The notes beneath the pieces were generated by a model, which saw nothing but the letters and a program-made list of their open reading frames with translations, had not been told where the DNA came from and ran no database searches. Below are positions 11,464 through 21,581 of a stretch of 23,601 nt of DNA, piece after piece; position 1 is the first letter of the stretch, and each line of letters starts with the position of its first letter. The stretch is from the NCBI GenBank assembly GCA_004335835.1, contig RWJK01001207.1:1-23601 (forward strand). Direction: 5' to 3'. The stretch is from Scenedesmus sp. ARA3 (taxonomy: Eukaryota; Chlorophyta; Chlorophyceae; Sphaeropleales; Scenedesmaceae). A program made the position numbers and the translations under genes.

Positions 11464-12222
11464 CCCACCTGTTGCACTCCCTGAGGCTCCGAAGGCTGAC
11501 TGTGCCGTCTCCCTTCCCGACTGCTATTGGGCTGCCTGTTTTTGTGTGCGTGTTTGCCACAATTGTGCCGTAGCTCCATGCGAGGGTCGTGTTGACGTTG
11601 GCTTCGTAGATGCAAAAGGTATCGACACCGGGGATGGGACCTTTTGCCAGCAATGTATCCAGTGTGTGCACTGAAAAGTACATGTCCACCTGCAGCACAG
11701 CAATCAAACCCCTAGTTCAACACAAAAAGTATATTTTCCGTTTCACCCGCACAGCAGGGCAGCCACACAGTACTCCATCGCTGTGCACCCTCTGCTGGGT
11801 GCGTGCTTGTTGCCCATTAGATTCGGTGCCGAGCAGCAACTGTCGGCGTGTGTTGGCATGCTCAATGCAGCCTCAGGTACAAGATTTGTCATGGCAGTTT
11901 ACATGCCAGTATACTACTTGAAGGTGCGCAGCTTTGCTTTTTTCATGCTGGACTGTCCATCTATATATGCACTTGACTGGTGGCTGCCCGGCTGGTGCTG
12001 CTGACGACTGCGGCGAGTCCCTGTAACACATGTGTCAGTTGCACTGAAGTAACATCACATACGTTCCGTGTTATCGCTTTGTGCTTGTTCTTGTGCGCAT
12101 GGAATGATCTGCACTCACCGACTGCTGGTCTCCTGTGGCTGCCAGAAGCTCTGGCAGCTGAGCCACAGTGTAGTTGCGCTGCGGCGTGGTAGCAACAACC
12201 TGCAGTCAGGCAGTCAGGCAGT

Positions 12223-12274
<52 letters not shown>

Positions 12275-15248
12275 CGGCAGCACTAGGTGAGCGAGTATTG
12301 CATTCCTCGTACATCACTACCGCTGGTTACGGCATTGCGGCTGTTGAGGCCGCAAGCATTGCTACCATGTGCTGTACCACGACAGCTGCACAAACGCTGG
12401 CACCACTGCGGTATCACCGTGTGATTCAGCTATCTCGGATCAATGCGCCCAGAAAAGCAACATTGCGATTCACTTTACTCAAAACTCTGAGGTGAACAAT
12501 GGTTACACATCAAGGGCAGCATTATGCACAGGCCACTTGTGCAACATATTTGCTTGCACCCCCCGCTGGCAGACGCCATGCCCACTCATGAATGAAAGAA
12601 AGAGCTACGCATGGTGTGTGAATACTCGCCACCCGCGTAGGGGAGGGTGTGTGTGTGACGATGAGGATACCCCATGCGCCTGCACACCTCCTACCGTTTG
12701 CCCACTCACCATATCTGCAGGGAATGCTGGAGTTGTCGGCAGCAGCATCACACTGCTTGGCATGCCCCTGGCTGCCGCCCATTTAATGTCCAGTGTAGGA
12801 GAAACACCCATCAGCATGTCAAGCCAGTCATTCTTTTGTGAGCGCTCGGCTCCTGCAACGCGCTGTGCAACAGTCAGGGCAGACCCTGCAAAGGGAGGTG
12901 CAAGGGCCACAAAGCCCTTCACAGTCTGCTGCCTGCAGGATGGCAACATACAGCACGGGTGAGAAATACTGTGTTGTCCATTGCTGTGAGTTGATAGCGG
13001 CGGTTCTGCAGCAGGGCAGCGCAACAGCTGCAGCAGCTGCTGCTGTGGTGCTGCGTACGGCAAGCACATGCAGGCTACGTAGCATGGTGCAATGTCAGTC
13101 TACACAGATAGATTCACAATAAACTACTGAAATAAGACCAGACGCTCCATCAGCTTGTCGTGCTTTGACAGCTGGGATTTGTAAAGAGCAACAGTCCAGG
13201 CTGGAGCACAGCACGTGCTTTGAGTTTTTCACCCACCTCCAAGCTTGGAAGCGAGGGTTTTGCAGCAGCCCCAGAGTCACTAATGTGCCCATGGAGTGTG
13301 CAATCAGCACAGCCTTCTTTCCACAATTTGCCGCAACAGCCGCACTGATCCTAGCCGCCAGCCGATCCATTTCACGCGTTGTGTCCATTGCAGTTATGTC
13401 AAGGCGCCAGTCATATGGCAGAGCAAACAAGTTCTTGCCAGCTGCATATCCAGGGAAGGCTGTGGAGATGAATGCAGCGAGCTTGTTGTACCCGGCAATG
13501 TCCCAAATCAAGTAATCCATGCCGCTGCTGCCCCCGCTTTTGGCAGAGACGCGTGCGCCAGTGTTGTTTGAGAAGCTGTGTATGAAAAGCAGAACACACA
13601 GCATGCAGAGAACAGCATTTGAAGGTTGGTTGTTGCAGCACAAGGTATAGAGTACTGTGCTGGTCAGCTCAATTCTCCTGCAGGATTTGACAGCATACTG
13701 CTGCTGTGGCTGTGCCTGTGATTGCTGCAGATGCTGCTGCTGCGCCTGCAACGTTGCATTGGTGCCGCACTACTGCAATCCGTGTCCTGCAGCGCTACTA
13801 TGCAGACAGCAGCATTGTGCAGACCTAAACGACTAAAGTTGTGGTGCCAGGACCCACATGTAACTATCCTCGCTATAAACACCGCCTGCAGCGCTTCTGC
13901 AGCAGCTTACGTGTTTGTTGCTTTGTTGTACTGCAGCCGCATTGCGTAGAAGAAGCAGTTTTTGTGTAGCAGGAAGCGAGCATCCGCGGGGACCCATGGC
14001 TGCAGCCTGTTGCTGGTACCTGCAGCAAGCCAAGCAACATGGTCAGATGCTGCCAGGACACATGTCACAGCAGCACAGTCTTGACCGCACGCATTCACCC
14101 GGCTCAGTTCCACACACTTTGTGAAATCATTAGGGCCAGATCTAAACATGACATGGCAAGCTGACTGACATTGCAAAGAGGCATGGCGGCGAGTGAAGTA
14201 TGCAGCAATGGCATTCATCGATGCTTTGCTGGCAACAGCAGGTATAGGCGGTTGACGGTTGAAGCAACAGCAGGCGCAAGTGTGCTGCTGCAGCTGCGCA
14301 GCCATTGTCCACAAATGCACCTAGGTTTCAACTCACGATGGCATAGTGAACCCAAGCTTGCTGCCATGCAAGGGGAACACTGCACTGCCAAGTACATTGC
14401 AGCCACAACTACTTTCAGCTCATGATGCTGAAATGAAGTCTACTCTCACAGCTGCGGCGTCACCTGCAGTAGGGCAGACATTCCTCCACGCGCCCTGTGT
14501 CCCATTGCCGTCCCTTGAGTTGTCGACCGCTTGCGCAGCCAGCATCCCTGCGAGGCTGCGCACCAAGGCTATCTCTGTGCTGTTCAGGGCCGATGGTGTT
14601 GCCGCTGTTGGGCCTGCAGCAGCAGCTGCTGATGCTGCTGCTGCCACTTCCTCGAAGTCATCTGGCTCAGCAGCACTGGCTGCTGCTCGTGCTCTGCCAT
14701 TGCTGCTGAATGTGGCCACAAGAGACGAGCCAGTGATACCTGCAGTGCAGCACCACACACCACATTTGTCTGCCATGCCAGTGATTCGATTGTTGGTTGT
14801 ACTCACACGAAAGAGCATTGGGGCTGCAAACATTTGGATGCGACACCAATATAATATGGATGATGCCTGATATGCAGCTGGCTCAGTGACACTGCCTGCT
14901 GCAAGGGAACCCGTCAGTCACTGAAAGAGCAGCCTGTTGGGCAGCGCTGCACATGTTGCAGACAGCAGCTAGCTACTTCACACCGCAGCTGCCACGAAAC
15001 ACTCAAAAATAACATATCGGTAGGACTTTTGCCTAATTTGGGCTTGCTGCTGGCCTGCTGGGGTCACTAGGGCTGCTGAAGGCTTCTGCACTGCCCGTCC
15101 ACTGCATGAAGATGAGGATCACTGCAGCAGGACCTCAGCGCACCTGGAAGGAAATAGGGGATAACGCGTTGCTGCAGTCCTGTCCGGCAACGCCCTCGCC
15201 CAACAACACGCCTGCCAGCAGCACGCTGGCAACTACTGCGAATTTCAT
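10968..15248 (-). CDS. Secreted/lumenal lecithin:cholesterol acyltransferase-family protein (LCAT/PLA1-like)
   Basis: This is an alpha/beta-hydrolase of the LCAT family, acting as a phospholipid acyl hydrolase or acyltransferase in the secretory pathway or apoplast. Exons are 15248-15144, 14739-14464, 14019-13911, 13575-13237, 12932-12710, 12199-12119, 11689-11469, a 45-nt exon at 11405-11361, its duplicate at 11184-11140, and 11088-10968. The first exon encodes a signal peptide (MKFAVVASVLLAGVLLG, then Gly-Gln-Asp-Cys). The family N-terminal motif appears as GITGSSLVATF. The exon at 13575 carries GMDYLIWDIAGY, PYDWRLD and the nucleophile AHSMG. The Asp of the triad is in GDGTVSLRSL (exon at 11689) and the His in GGDINHGTVV (last exon). 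All junctions from the second exon onward are phase-consistent. The first exon ends in phase 0 but the second needs one extra base, so a short linking exon of length 3n+1 between 14740 and 15143 was not found. The protein is about 507-522 aa depending on use of the 45-nt exons. No other membrane segment is seen unless the CTG intron is retained. Confidence 0.9.
11191..11352. repeat. (CAG)n tract interrupted by the assembly gap
   Basis: Uninterrupted CAG (CTG on the sense strand of LCAT) flanks the N run on both sides. The true length is unknown. Confidence 0.97.
11247..11296. other. Assembly gap, 50 N
   Basis: Exactly fifty N bases sit inside a CAG tract, probably a placeholder where the repeat could not be assembled. 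Peptides read across it are meaningless. Confidence 0.99.
11411..11461 (-). repeat. (CTG)17 forming nearly all of a 63-nt intron
   Basis: Between the donor after 11469 and the acceptor before 11405, the intron is GTGGGTG, then 17 CTG units, then AACAG. It has no stop and a length divisible by three. Confidence 0.85.
12204..12274 (-). repeat. Tetranucleotide (GCCT)n tract upstream of an LCAT acceptor
   Basis: On the plus strand this is a CAGT/CAGG-type tetramer run. On the sense strand it becomes GCCT/GACT repeats ending directly in CTGCAG of the exon 12199-12119, so it probably serves as the pyrimidine-rich tract. Confidence 0.85.
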
Positions 15249-15328
15249 GCTGTAAAGTTTAGCAGCAGTCCGAACAGATACGAAGGCGTAATCAAATCAT
15301 CCGTCCAAAAATTACAGTTTCGCCTACA

Positions 15329-15334
15329 TATATA
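15329..15334 (-). promoter_or_regulatory. TATA-like motif upstream of LCAT
   Basis: TATATA lies about 81-86 bp upstream of the signal-peptide ATG at 15248, in an AT-rich context. Confidence 0.45.
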
Positions 15335-15912
15335 GGTACCAGTTGGCATGCCATTACCCTGCGATTTGATCATATAATCTCACAGGAACCCCACTCAACG
15401 CCTGGGCCACAGGAAGCGTATGGGCACACGATTACTTTCGGAGATCTTAAGTGGTCAAGAGAATGGAAACGCGAGTGGACGTGCATGGAGCACCACGCTG
15501 ACACGGATTGCTGAGCAGTACTGCTCACTAGTGACCCAGGTCACCAGAGGGCCCAGCTTCAAATTGTTGCTTCGTGGCTGGAATCAGCAAGAGCCGAACA
15601 TGCTGTCCGCGTACCGAAGCCCAGTATCAAGAGTTACAACGTGCATGCAGGCGAAGCCCAGCCAAACGCTCTCGAACAGGGGAATGTTATCAGCCATAAC
15701 ACAACAAAAACCTGTAACTGCTGCCTTGCTCCGTGTGTGCTGCCTGCTTAGGCAGCAAGAAACTGTTCAACCCGCACGGGTCTGAATCTGCACTCTCTAT
15801 GTCTTCTGCAAAAGGCTATTACAAGCTTGCACCAATGCTCCTGCTGCTTCAACTACCACCAGCCTGGTGATCATCACACCTGTAGTGCTGATGAGCAACC
15901 ACAAATTGTGAG

Positions 15913-15917
15913 TTACA
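15913..15917 (-). terminator. Candidate TGTAA poly(A) signal of SEC11
   Basis: TGTAA on the minus strand about 300 nt after the SEC11 stop. A second lies at 15819-15823. Confidence 0.35.
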
Positions 15918-16039
15918 CGACGGTAACACAGCACGTTTTCGCGAGAGAAGCTCTGCCTCGCAGCGCGCCATGCAGCCAAAGTACATAGGTCACACACTGC
16001 CGCTGTTGCTGCTGATGCTGCTGCCACCACTGGCGCATG

Positions 16040-16262
16040 CCTCTCTTTGCTGGTGACAACCAGCAGTGCCGCACTCGAAGCTGGTGCGAATTCCACCACC
16101 ACCGCTGCTGCTCCTGCTACTGCTTGCTGGTGATGACCAGCAGCGCCAGCACTCCACGCAGACCCTGTTCCTGCTGCAACTTCTGCTGCTAGTTCTTACT
16201 GCTGCCGCTGTTGCTGCTACTATTCCTTGCTGGTGATGACCAGCAGCGCCAGCACCCCAATC
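16040..16262 (-). repeat. Three-copy array of the SEC11 last-exon 3' end
   Basis: The coding end ([12 protein letters not shown] and stop region) recurs twice in the 3' UTR, at anchors 16229, 16136 and 16049. Spacing is about 93 and 87 bp. Confidence 0.85.
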
Positions 16263-18507
16263 AGGCCGTACTTGAGCATGGGGTAGTCGTTCATGACAAT
16301 GGTCACCATCCCCATGTACGGCAGGAAGCTGCACAGACACGGACACACACAGATACATGTTAACTTTGGTTAGTAACGAACAGCAATAACGATGCTTGCA
16401 CGTGGGAACACACATGAAGGTCACCATGCCCATGTACGGCAGGAAGCTGCACAGACACGGGCACACACATATACATGTCACTTCTGTTTAGTGAAGAACA
16501 GCAATAACGACGCTTGCGCGTGGGAACACACATGATGGTCACCATGCCCATGTACAGCAGGAAGCTGCACAGACATATACAGATATATAACACAGCAGAT
16601 GCATTAGGGACCGGCTCTTGTGATTGTAAGTGGCTGCCGCTGCGGCTGACGCATAGTAGATTTCAGCCGTGCAGGCGCGACACTGACCCCACGGCCCTGC
16701 CCATGATGTGTTTCATGTGCAGCCACAGCCACGGCCACAGCCACAGCCACAACCGCAACCCCAGCGAAATTGTGCAGCAAGAGGCCTCTGCCTGCGAATG
16801 TCGATGCACATGCAGCTGATCAGTGGACTGTCACTCTCAGAACTCATCCCACTGCCCGGCCCATGATGTGCTTCATGTGCAGCCATATAACAAGCGTGGA
16901 GCATTACCAATTGTTGGCAATGCACATCCAATGAGTGCAGTCAACCTTTGACTCACCCGACTGCCCGCCCCATGATGTGCTTCATGTGCAGCCACTCCTG
17001 GCCCCGCGCATACAGCAGCCGGTCATCACCGTAGTTGTTGTCACCCTGCAGCAGCCAATGCAGGGCACACATGGCATCATGGCCGTGGTGATGCTTAATG
17101 CAGCTGCTCTGCAGCTCTGCTGGCGCCCGCAACAACCGGCTATTGCTGGTGGTGCACCCACTCACTTCTCAAAAGCAACACCTTTCTGGCAAAGCACTGC
17201 AAAGAGCATCTGGCAAAGCACTGCAAAGAGCATCTGGCAAAGCACTGCAAAGAGCATCTGGCAAAGCACTGCAAAGAGCACCTGGTGATGTGGCGTTGCC
17301 TCAGCTATCAGTAGTCAGGACCCAATGCAGCTGCAATGCCACAGTCACCCATGCCGCATTCATCCACACCTTGGTGAGTATGTCCAGGTGGTTCTCTGCT
17401 GCACGCTCGTGCACTTTGATCACGCGGTGCACGATCGGGATGTCCCGCCCGTCAATGTTAAAGACCACAATCTCCCCGGTGCGTGCTGGCTTGCTGCCCA
17501 TGTTGAGGAACAGGATGTCACCACGCTGAAAGCCTGGCTCCATGCTGCCTGACAGAACCACCACCACCTGCACGTTATATAACACGAATGTAAAATGCTT
17601 ATACCACAAAGTGTGAAGACATTAGGAACAGGATGTCACCCCTCTGAAAGCCTGGCTCCATTCTGCCTGACAGCACCACCACCACCTGCATGTCAAATAA
17701 CGAACGCATATGTTACGGCATGAAGAAGGCATGCCCAAAATGCAGCACTTGCTGCAGGGCCGTTGCAGAGAGTGTGATGGGGCAGCGGCTGCACAGAGAC
17801 AGCTGTGGTGGTGTATGCCGCGTGAACACATCGTGTAACCCCTCTATCTATCTGCACAGAGACAGCTGCGCTTGCGGCTGGGTGGCCGCGTCGCTGCTGG
17901 TTGCAGTGACCAGGCGCCAATGCTGCTCAAATGTAGCAGGATGATGCAACCAATGCATGAGGCCATGTGTAAACAAAACTGCTGCTGGCGTCTTCACTGA
18001 ACAAAGTTTTGTAGCGTAGTGCAGTGCGGCTGCAGTGGCATGCGGGCGGCGACTGCTTGGGCTCGCAGACGCGGTTGCTCAACAGTCAACACAGCCCCTG
18101 CTGTTGGTGCAGCTGCTGCTGCTGCTGCACCCTGCTGTTCAATGTATGAGTACCACTGCAACCAAGCTCCTGCTGCGCTGCCGCAAAATCATTTTCTGCT
18201 GTGCTGCTGCTGCTGCTGCTCACAGGTGACTCGCTGCCGGTTATGAGCATCAGCGACTTCCAGATGATCAGTGCAGAGGTCACCACCAGTCCTGCGGGGA
18301 TGCAAGAGCAGACTTTGAACTCTATCATCAAGTCCTGGTCTATACAACATATCAGCACTGTTGACATCATATCGGCAGTGTCCTGCAAGCAGCATGATCA
18401 TCTGCAACAGACTCACCCAGGTTCACTCCCTGTCCTATCAACTGCCGAGCATTCATGCTCTTGAACTCCCCTACAAAGCCATCCCATTGGGACTTGACAA
18501 AGTCCAT
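16220..18507 (-). CDS. SEC11: Signal peptidase complex catalytic subunit SEC11
   Basis: This membrane serine protease (family S26B) removes signal peptides from secretory proteins at the ER. Five exons (18507-18417, 18291-18224, 17567-17370, 17045-16957, 16328-16220) join in phase to a 184-aa protein, close to the usual 165-180 aa. The N-terminus starts [11 protein letters not shown] and contains the conserved MNARQL. A membrane segment follows ([19 protein letters not shown]). The catalytic Ser is in [13 protein letters not shown] (Ser about 61), His in IPIVHRV (about 100), and the Asp region is [16 protein letters not shown] (from about 120). The C-terminus ends in a second hydrophobic helix ([14 protein letters not shown]) and a stop. 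Its promoter region is shared with the divergent plus-strand thioredoxin-like gene. Three of the five exons, and the 3' UTR, carry tandem partial copies of their ends. Confidence 0.96.
16295..16590 (-). repeat. Three-copy array at the acceptor of the SEC11 last exon
   Basis: The acceptor CTGTGCAG plus about 30 bases of exon (FLPYMGMVT) occurs at 118-bp spacing, anchors 16314, 16432 and 16550. The two intronic copies keep the AG acceptor. Confidence 0.93.
16690..17000 (-). repeat. Three-copy array at the donor of the SEC11 exon 17045-16957
   Basis: The exon end ([11 protein letters not shown]) recurs near 16862 and 16702, spacing 109 and 160 bp. The real donor is GTGAGT; the copies read ATGAGT and GTCAGT at the aligned position, so the nearer copy has lost GT. 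A CAGCCA-type hexamer tract (about 16723-16760) borders the outer copy. Confidence 0.9.
17186..17281. repeat. 24-bp tandem repeat, four units, in a SEC11 intron
   Basis: Four adjacent and almost identical 24-bp units with no purposeful reading frame on the sense strand. Near-identity suggests recent expansion. Confidence 0.95.
17500..17690 (-). repeat. Two-copy array at the acceptor of the SEC11 catalytic exon
   Basis: The acceptor and first 22 codons or so ([13 protein letters not shown]) are repeated 118 bp upstream at 17626-17687. The copy reads SGRMEP, replacing the catalytic Ser codon AGC by AGA, then departs from the exon after ILF. Confidence 0.95.
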
Positions 18508-18946
18508 GTTTGGTGGCTGTTCTCAGCTGGATAGCTAGCAGTGCTACAGCAGAGCTGCAGGGGGTTGAAAAAGCTGCTCAGCAGCAGCTGCTGTCTCGGA
18601 TAGTATGTGAGTCGCCGATCGCCTTGTTAAGACACGCAAAGTTTAGAAATGACTGCAGTTGAATAGAAAGCTTGCTGCCACATGATTCTCGGCACAACCC
18701 CTGGGCGGTTCACAGGTTGACACCAGTAACAAACTGCCTCCACATATTGCGCGTAGCCTTTACGACGTGGCTAAGTTTCAATGTTATGATACCGCAATCA
18801 TTTGTGCATGCCGCTTATCTCGTCCAAACTACTCTCTGCGTAAACGTCCTACTGTGTTCTCACTGTCTGCTGACCGGGACACGGCAACAACGTGATCTAA
18901 GCTCCTCAGCAGTACCAAGCTAGTTCAACAAGCACAACACTGCCAC
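18508..18946. promoter_or_regulatory. Divergent promoter region, SEC11 and thioredoxin-like gene
   Basis: About 440 bp separates the two start codons, transcribed outward in opposite directions. No TATA box was recognised. The right boundary depends on the uncertain first exon of the thioredoxin-like gene. Confidence 0.5.
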
Positions 18947-20149
18947 ATGTTGCCATTACAGCGCTCGTGTAGCGTGCCAGCGGCTAGTCAGCATCACAGC
19001 TGTGCTCTGACAGCGCCAGTGGTCAGCAGGCACCACAGCAGCAGAGCTCAGCTGCAACCTGCATGGCACCATGGCAGGCAGCGCCAAACCGTGCAGCAAG
19101 TACATGCCATTCATATAGACCGCAGGCAACATATGGAGCTTGTGAGTAGCAGGGCGCACTGGCATCCGGCACAACCTGCACATGCAGTTGACAACATATG
19201 CCTGGCGCAGACGCCACCTCAGCACCCATCTTGGCAGCACAACAGCCTGGGCCGGAAGTAGGGTGCAACACAATGTTTTATACTGCACTGGGTAGCACAG
19301 TCGTAACTGCATACATATGCTTGCAGGAGGTTGTACCTGACTTGCACAGCTTGGCAAAGTCGCGTGTGACATGTCACACATGGCCATTCATCACATGCCT
19401 GTTCACAGCTGCCGACTAATGATATATCTTGCTCTTGCTGCACCTGGCATGTTCTGCTGCAACATGACAGGCGTGGAAGCGTCAGCAGGTGGGGGCATGC
19501 GGCTGCCAGCAGGGGCACCAGCAGCAGCACACACCGCAGCACCAGCAGCAGCACACAGCACAGCAGCTGCTGCAGAAACACTCATCAGGCAGGCAGCTTT
19601 TCAGGACTGCAGCAGAGCCTGGATGACATTCACTCCAGCCTCAGCCTGCAGCTGCTTTCGGAAATGAAGGCTGCTGGCAGCTGTAGTTGCTTGCAGGAGT
19701 GCTTCGCCAGCTTCTGACAGCCCGGCAGTGACATGGGCTTACCTGTTCAGCCTTCTGCTTACCAGGTGTTGCAAGGCATGCTCTAAAGATGTACTTCTTA
19801 ATACTGTGACGTTTGTCTCTTTGACATCCACCTGCTTGCGACCTCTGCTGTTGCTTGCAGGAGCGTGACGAGCGGCTGAAGCAGCAGCTGGTGCTGGGCA
19901 AGGTGAGCAGCAGCAGCAGCAGCAGCAGGGCGGCCAGCACGTTGAGCCACTGGCATTACTGTTTTTACAACAGCGTCCTGTATGTACAGCAGCAGCTCTC
20001 AGACATTTCTCATGCTCGGGCACCCTGCCAGTAGCAATGATTTTATTCAGGTGGCAGCTGGCAGTTTGTCACAAGGCAGTTGCGTTGTGCTTGCACGCAG
20101 ACTGACAGAGTTCCCAGCAGCATGTTGCTCAGTGCCTCACCTGGTTGCA

Positions 20150-20184
<35 letters not shown>

Positions 20185-21537
20185 AGGTGGTTGAGGTACA
20201 AGATTTAGAACACTTGGAGTCGCTGTTAGACAAGGCTGGCAGCTCGCTCGTGGTGGTAGCCTTCTACACGCGCTCCTGCGGGGTGTGCAAGGAGCTGCTG
20301 AAAGAGTTCCAGTCTATGTGTGAGGAGGCAAAAGCAGCGCAGGTGCGGTGGTGGCGCGGCTGTATTAGGCGTATTGCAATGGGTGATTGTGTGCATGGTG
20401 TGCATGGTGCGGGTACTTCTTTGGGATGTGCAAGGACATGCTGAAGGAATCTCGTGCGAGGAAGCAAAAGTAACATGGCGACTGGTGCATGAGTTCCGTA
20501 TGCCAAGTACGCAACGACTGCGTATGTGGATGATATGCTTCTGGGGATGCGCTTGTGTGCACGTTAGTTTGCAGCGTGGAGGAGACCTAGCGCAGCAGAT
20601 ACACCCACACTGCTGCCGCCTCTGCATGTGGTGTGTAGCAAGGAACTGACTGTCCTCCTGCCCCGCCGACGGTGCGCGCCGTGGTTGCGTGGCACAGCTT
20701 GCTTTCGTGCACGCTGTGCGGGTACATTTGTTGCATGTGCTGCCTCACCATGTCTCCTGCTGCGCCGCAGCTGCGCGCCGCATTTGCGAGGCACAACACA
20801 CTTGTGCATGATATGCGTGTACATCATTGTCGCTTTCATATGTGGCTGTTTCACGATTGTTCTGCCCCGCTGCAGCTGCGCGTTGTGTTTGCGGGGCACC
20901 AACACGCTTGTGCATGATGTGTTTGTACATCATTTGTCGCTTGCATGTGCTGCTGTACAATGAAATTTTCTGCCGTGCTGCAGGTGCGTGCCGTGTTTGC
21001 GCGGCACAACCTGCTGGACGAGTTTGACAGCTGGAGCGACATCAGCGTGTGGCACAAGATCCGCGTGCCGCCCACCATCTTCTTCTACGACGGCGGCGCG
21101 GTGGTGAGCGGCAGCGCACCAGGGCACGCTGGGCGTGCAGAACTCTGGCTCTGTGGGGTTGCTGTTGTGGAAACAGTGAAACAGGAGACTCTGCGTAGAT
21201 TGGAATACTGCATCGTTTGCGTGCTATCAGCACCAACGCATGGCTGAGCGAACCAGCTGGAATACTGTACCTGCTCCCAGCCTGCTGCTTGCTCCTGTTG
21301 CTCCTGTTGCGATTACTGTCTTGCACCATACTCTTCACCTGTCTCTGTATGTCTCCTTGCGGCTGCTGCTGCTCTTGTCACAGGTAAAGAAGGTGACGAT
21401 GCATGACGTGCGCAGGATGGGGGAGAAGGCGCCCACGGTGAGCAAGCGCCTGCACGCCTGCCTGCGCTGCTGCCTGCAATTCATTGCCAGCCCCGCTGCC
21501 TGCCTCGCTGCCTGCCCAGCTGCCTGCCCTGCAACTG

Positions 21538-21581
<44 letters not shown>

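Larger units (their letters stand above)
15249..16219. other. Intergenic: SEC11 3' UTR and LCAT promoter
   Basis: This holds repeated echoes of the SEC11 last exon (16040-16219) and then no recognisable gene. A plus-strand open frame of 121 codons at 15420-15785 has no domain signature or splice context and is not called. Confidence 0.55.

Noticed and set aside
15420..15785. Plus-strand open frame of 121 codons starting MGTRLLSEIL
   Set aside because: No domain motif, no upstream promoter or splice context, and it lies in the SEC11/LCAT intergenic region. Open frames of this size occur by chance here.
17098..17529. Plus-strand frame with repeated GKALQRAS units
   Set aside because: This is a translation of the 24-bp minisatellite and the antisense of the SEC11 catalytic exon.
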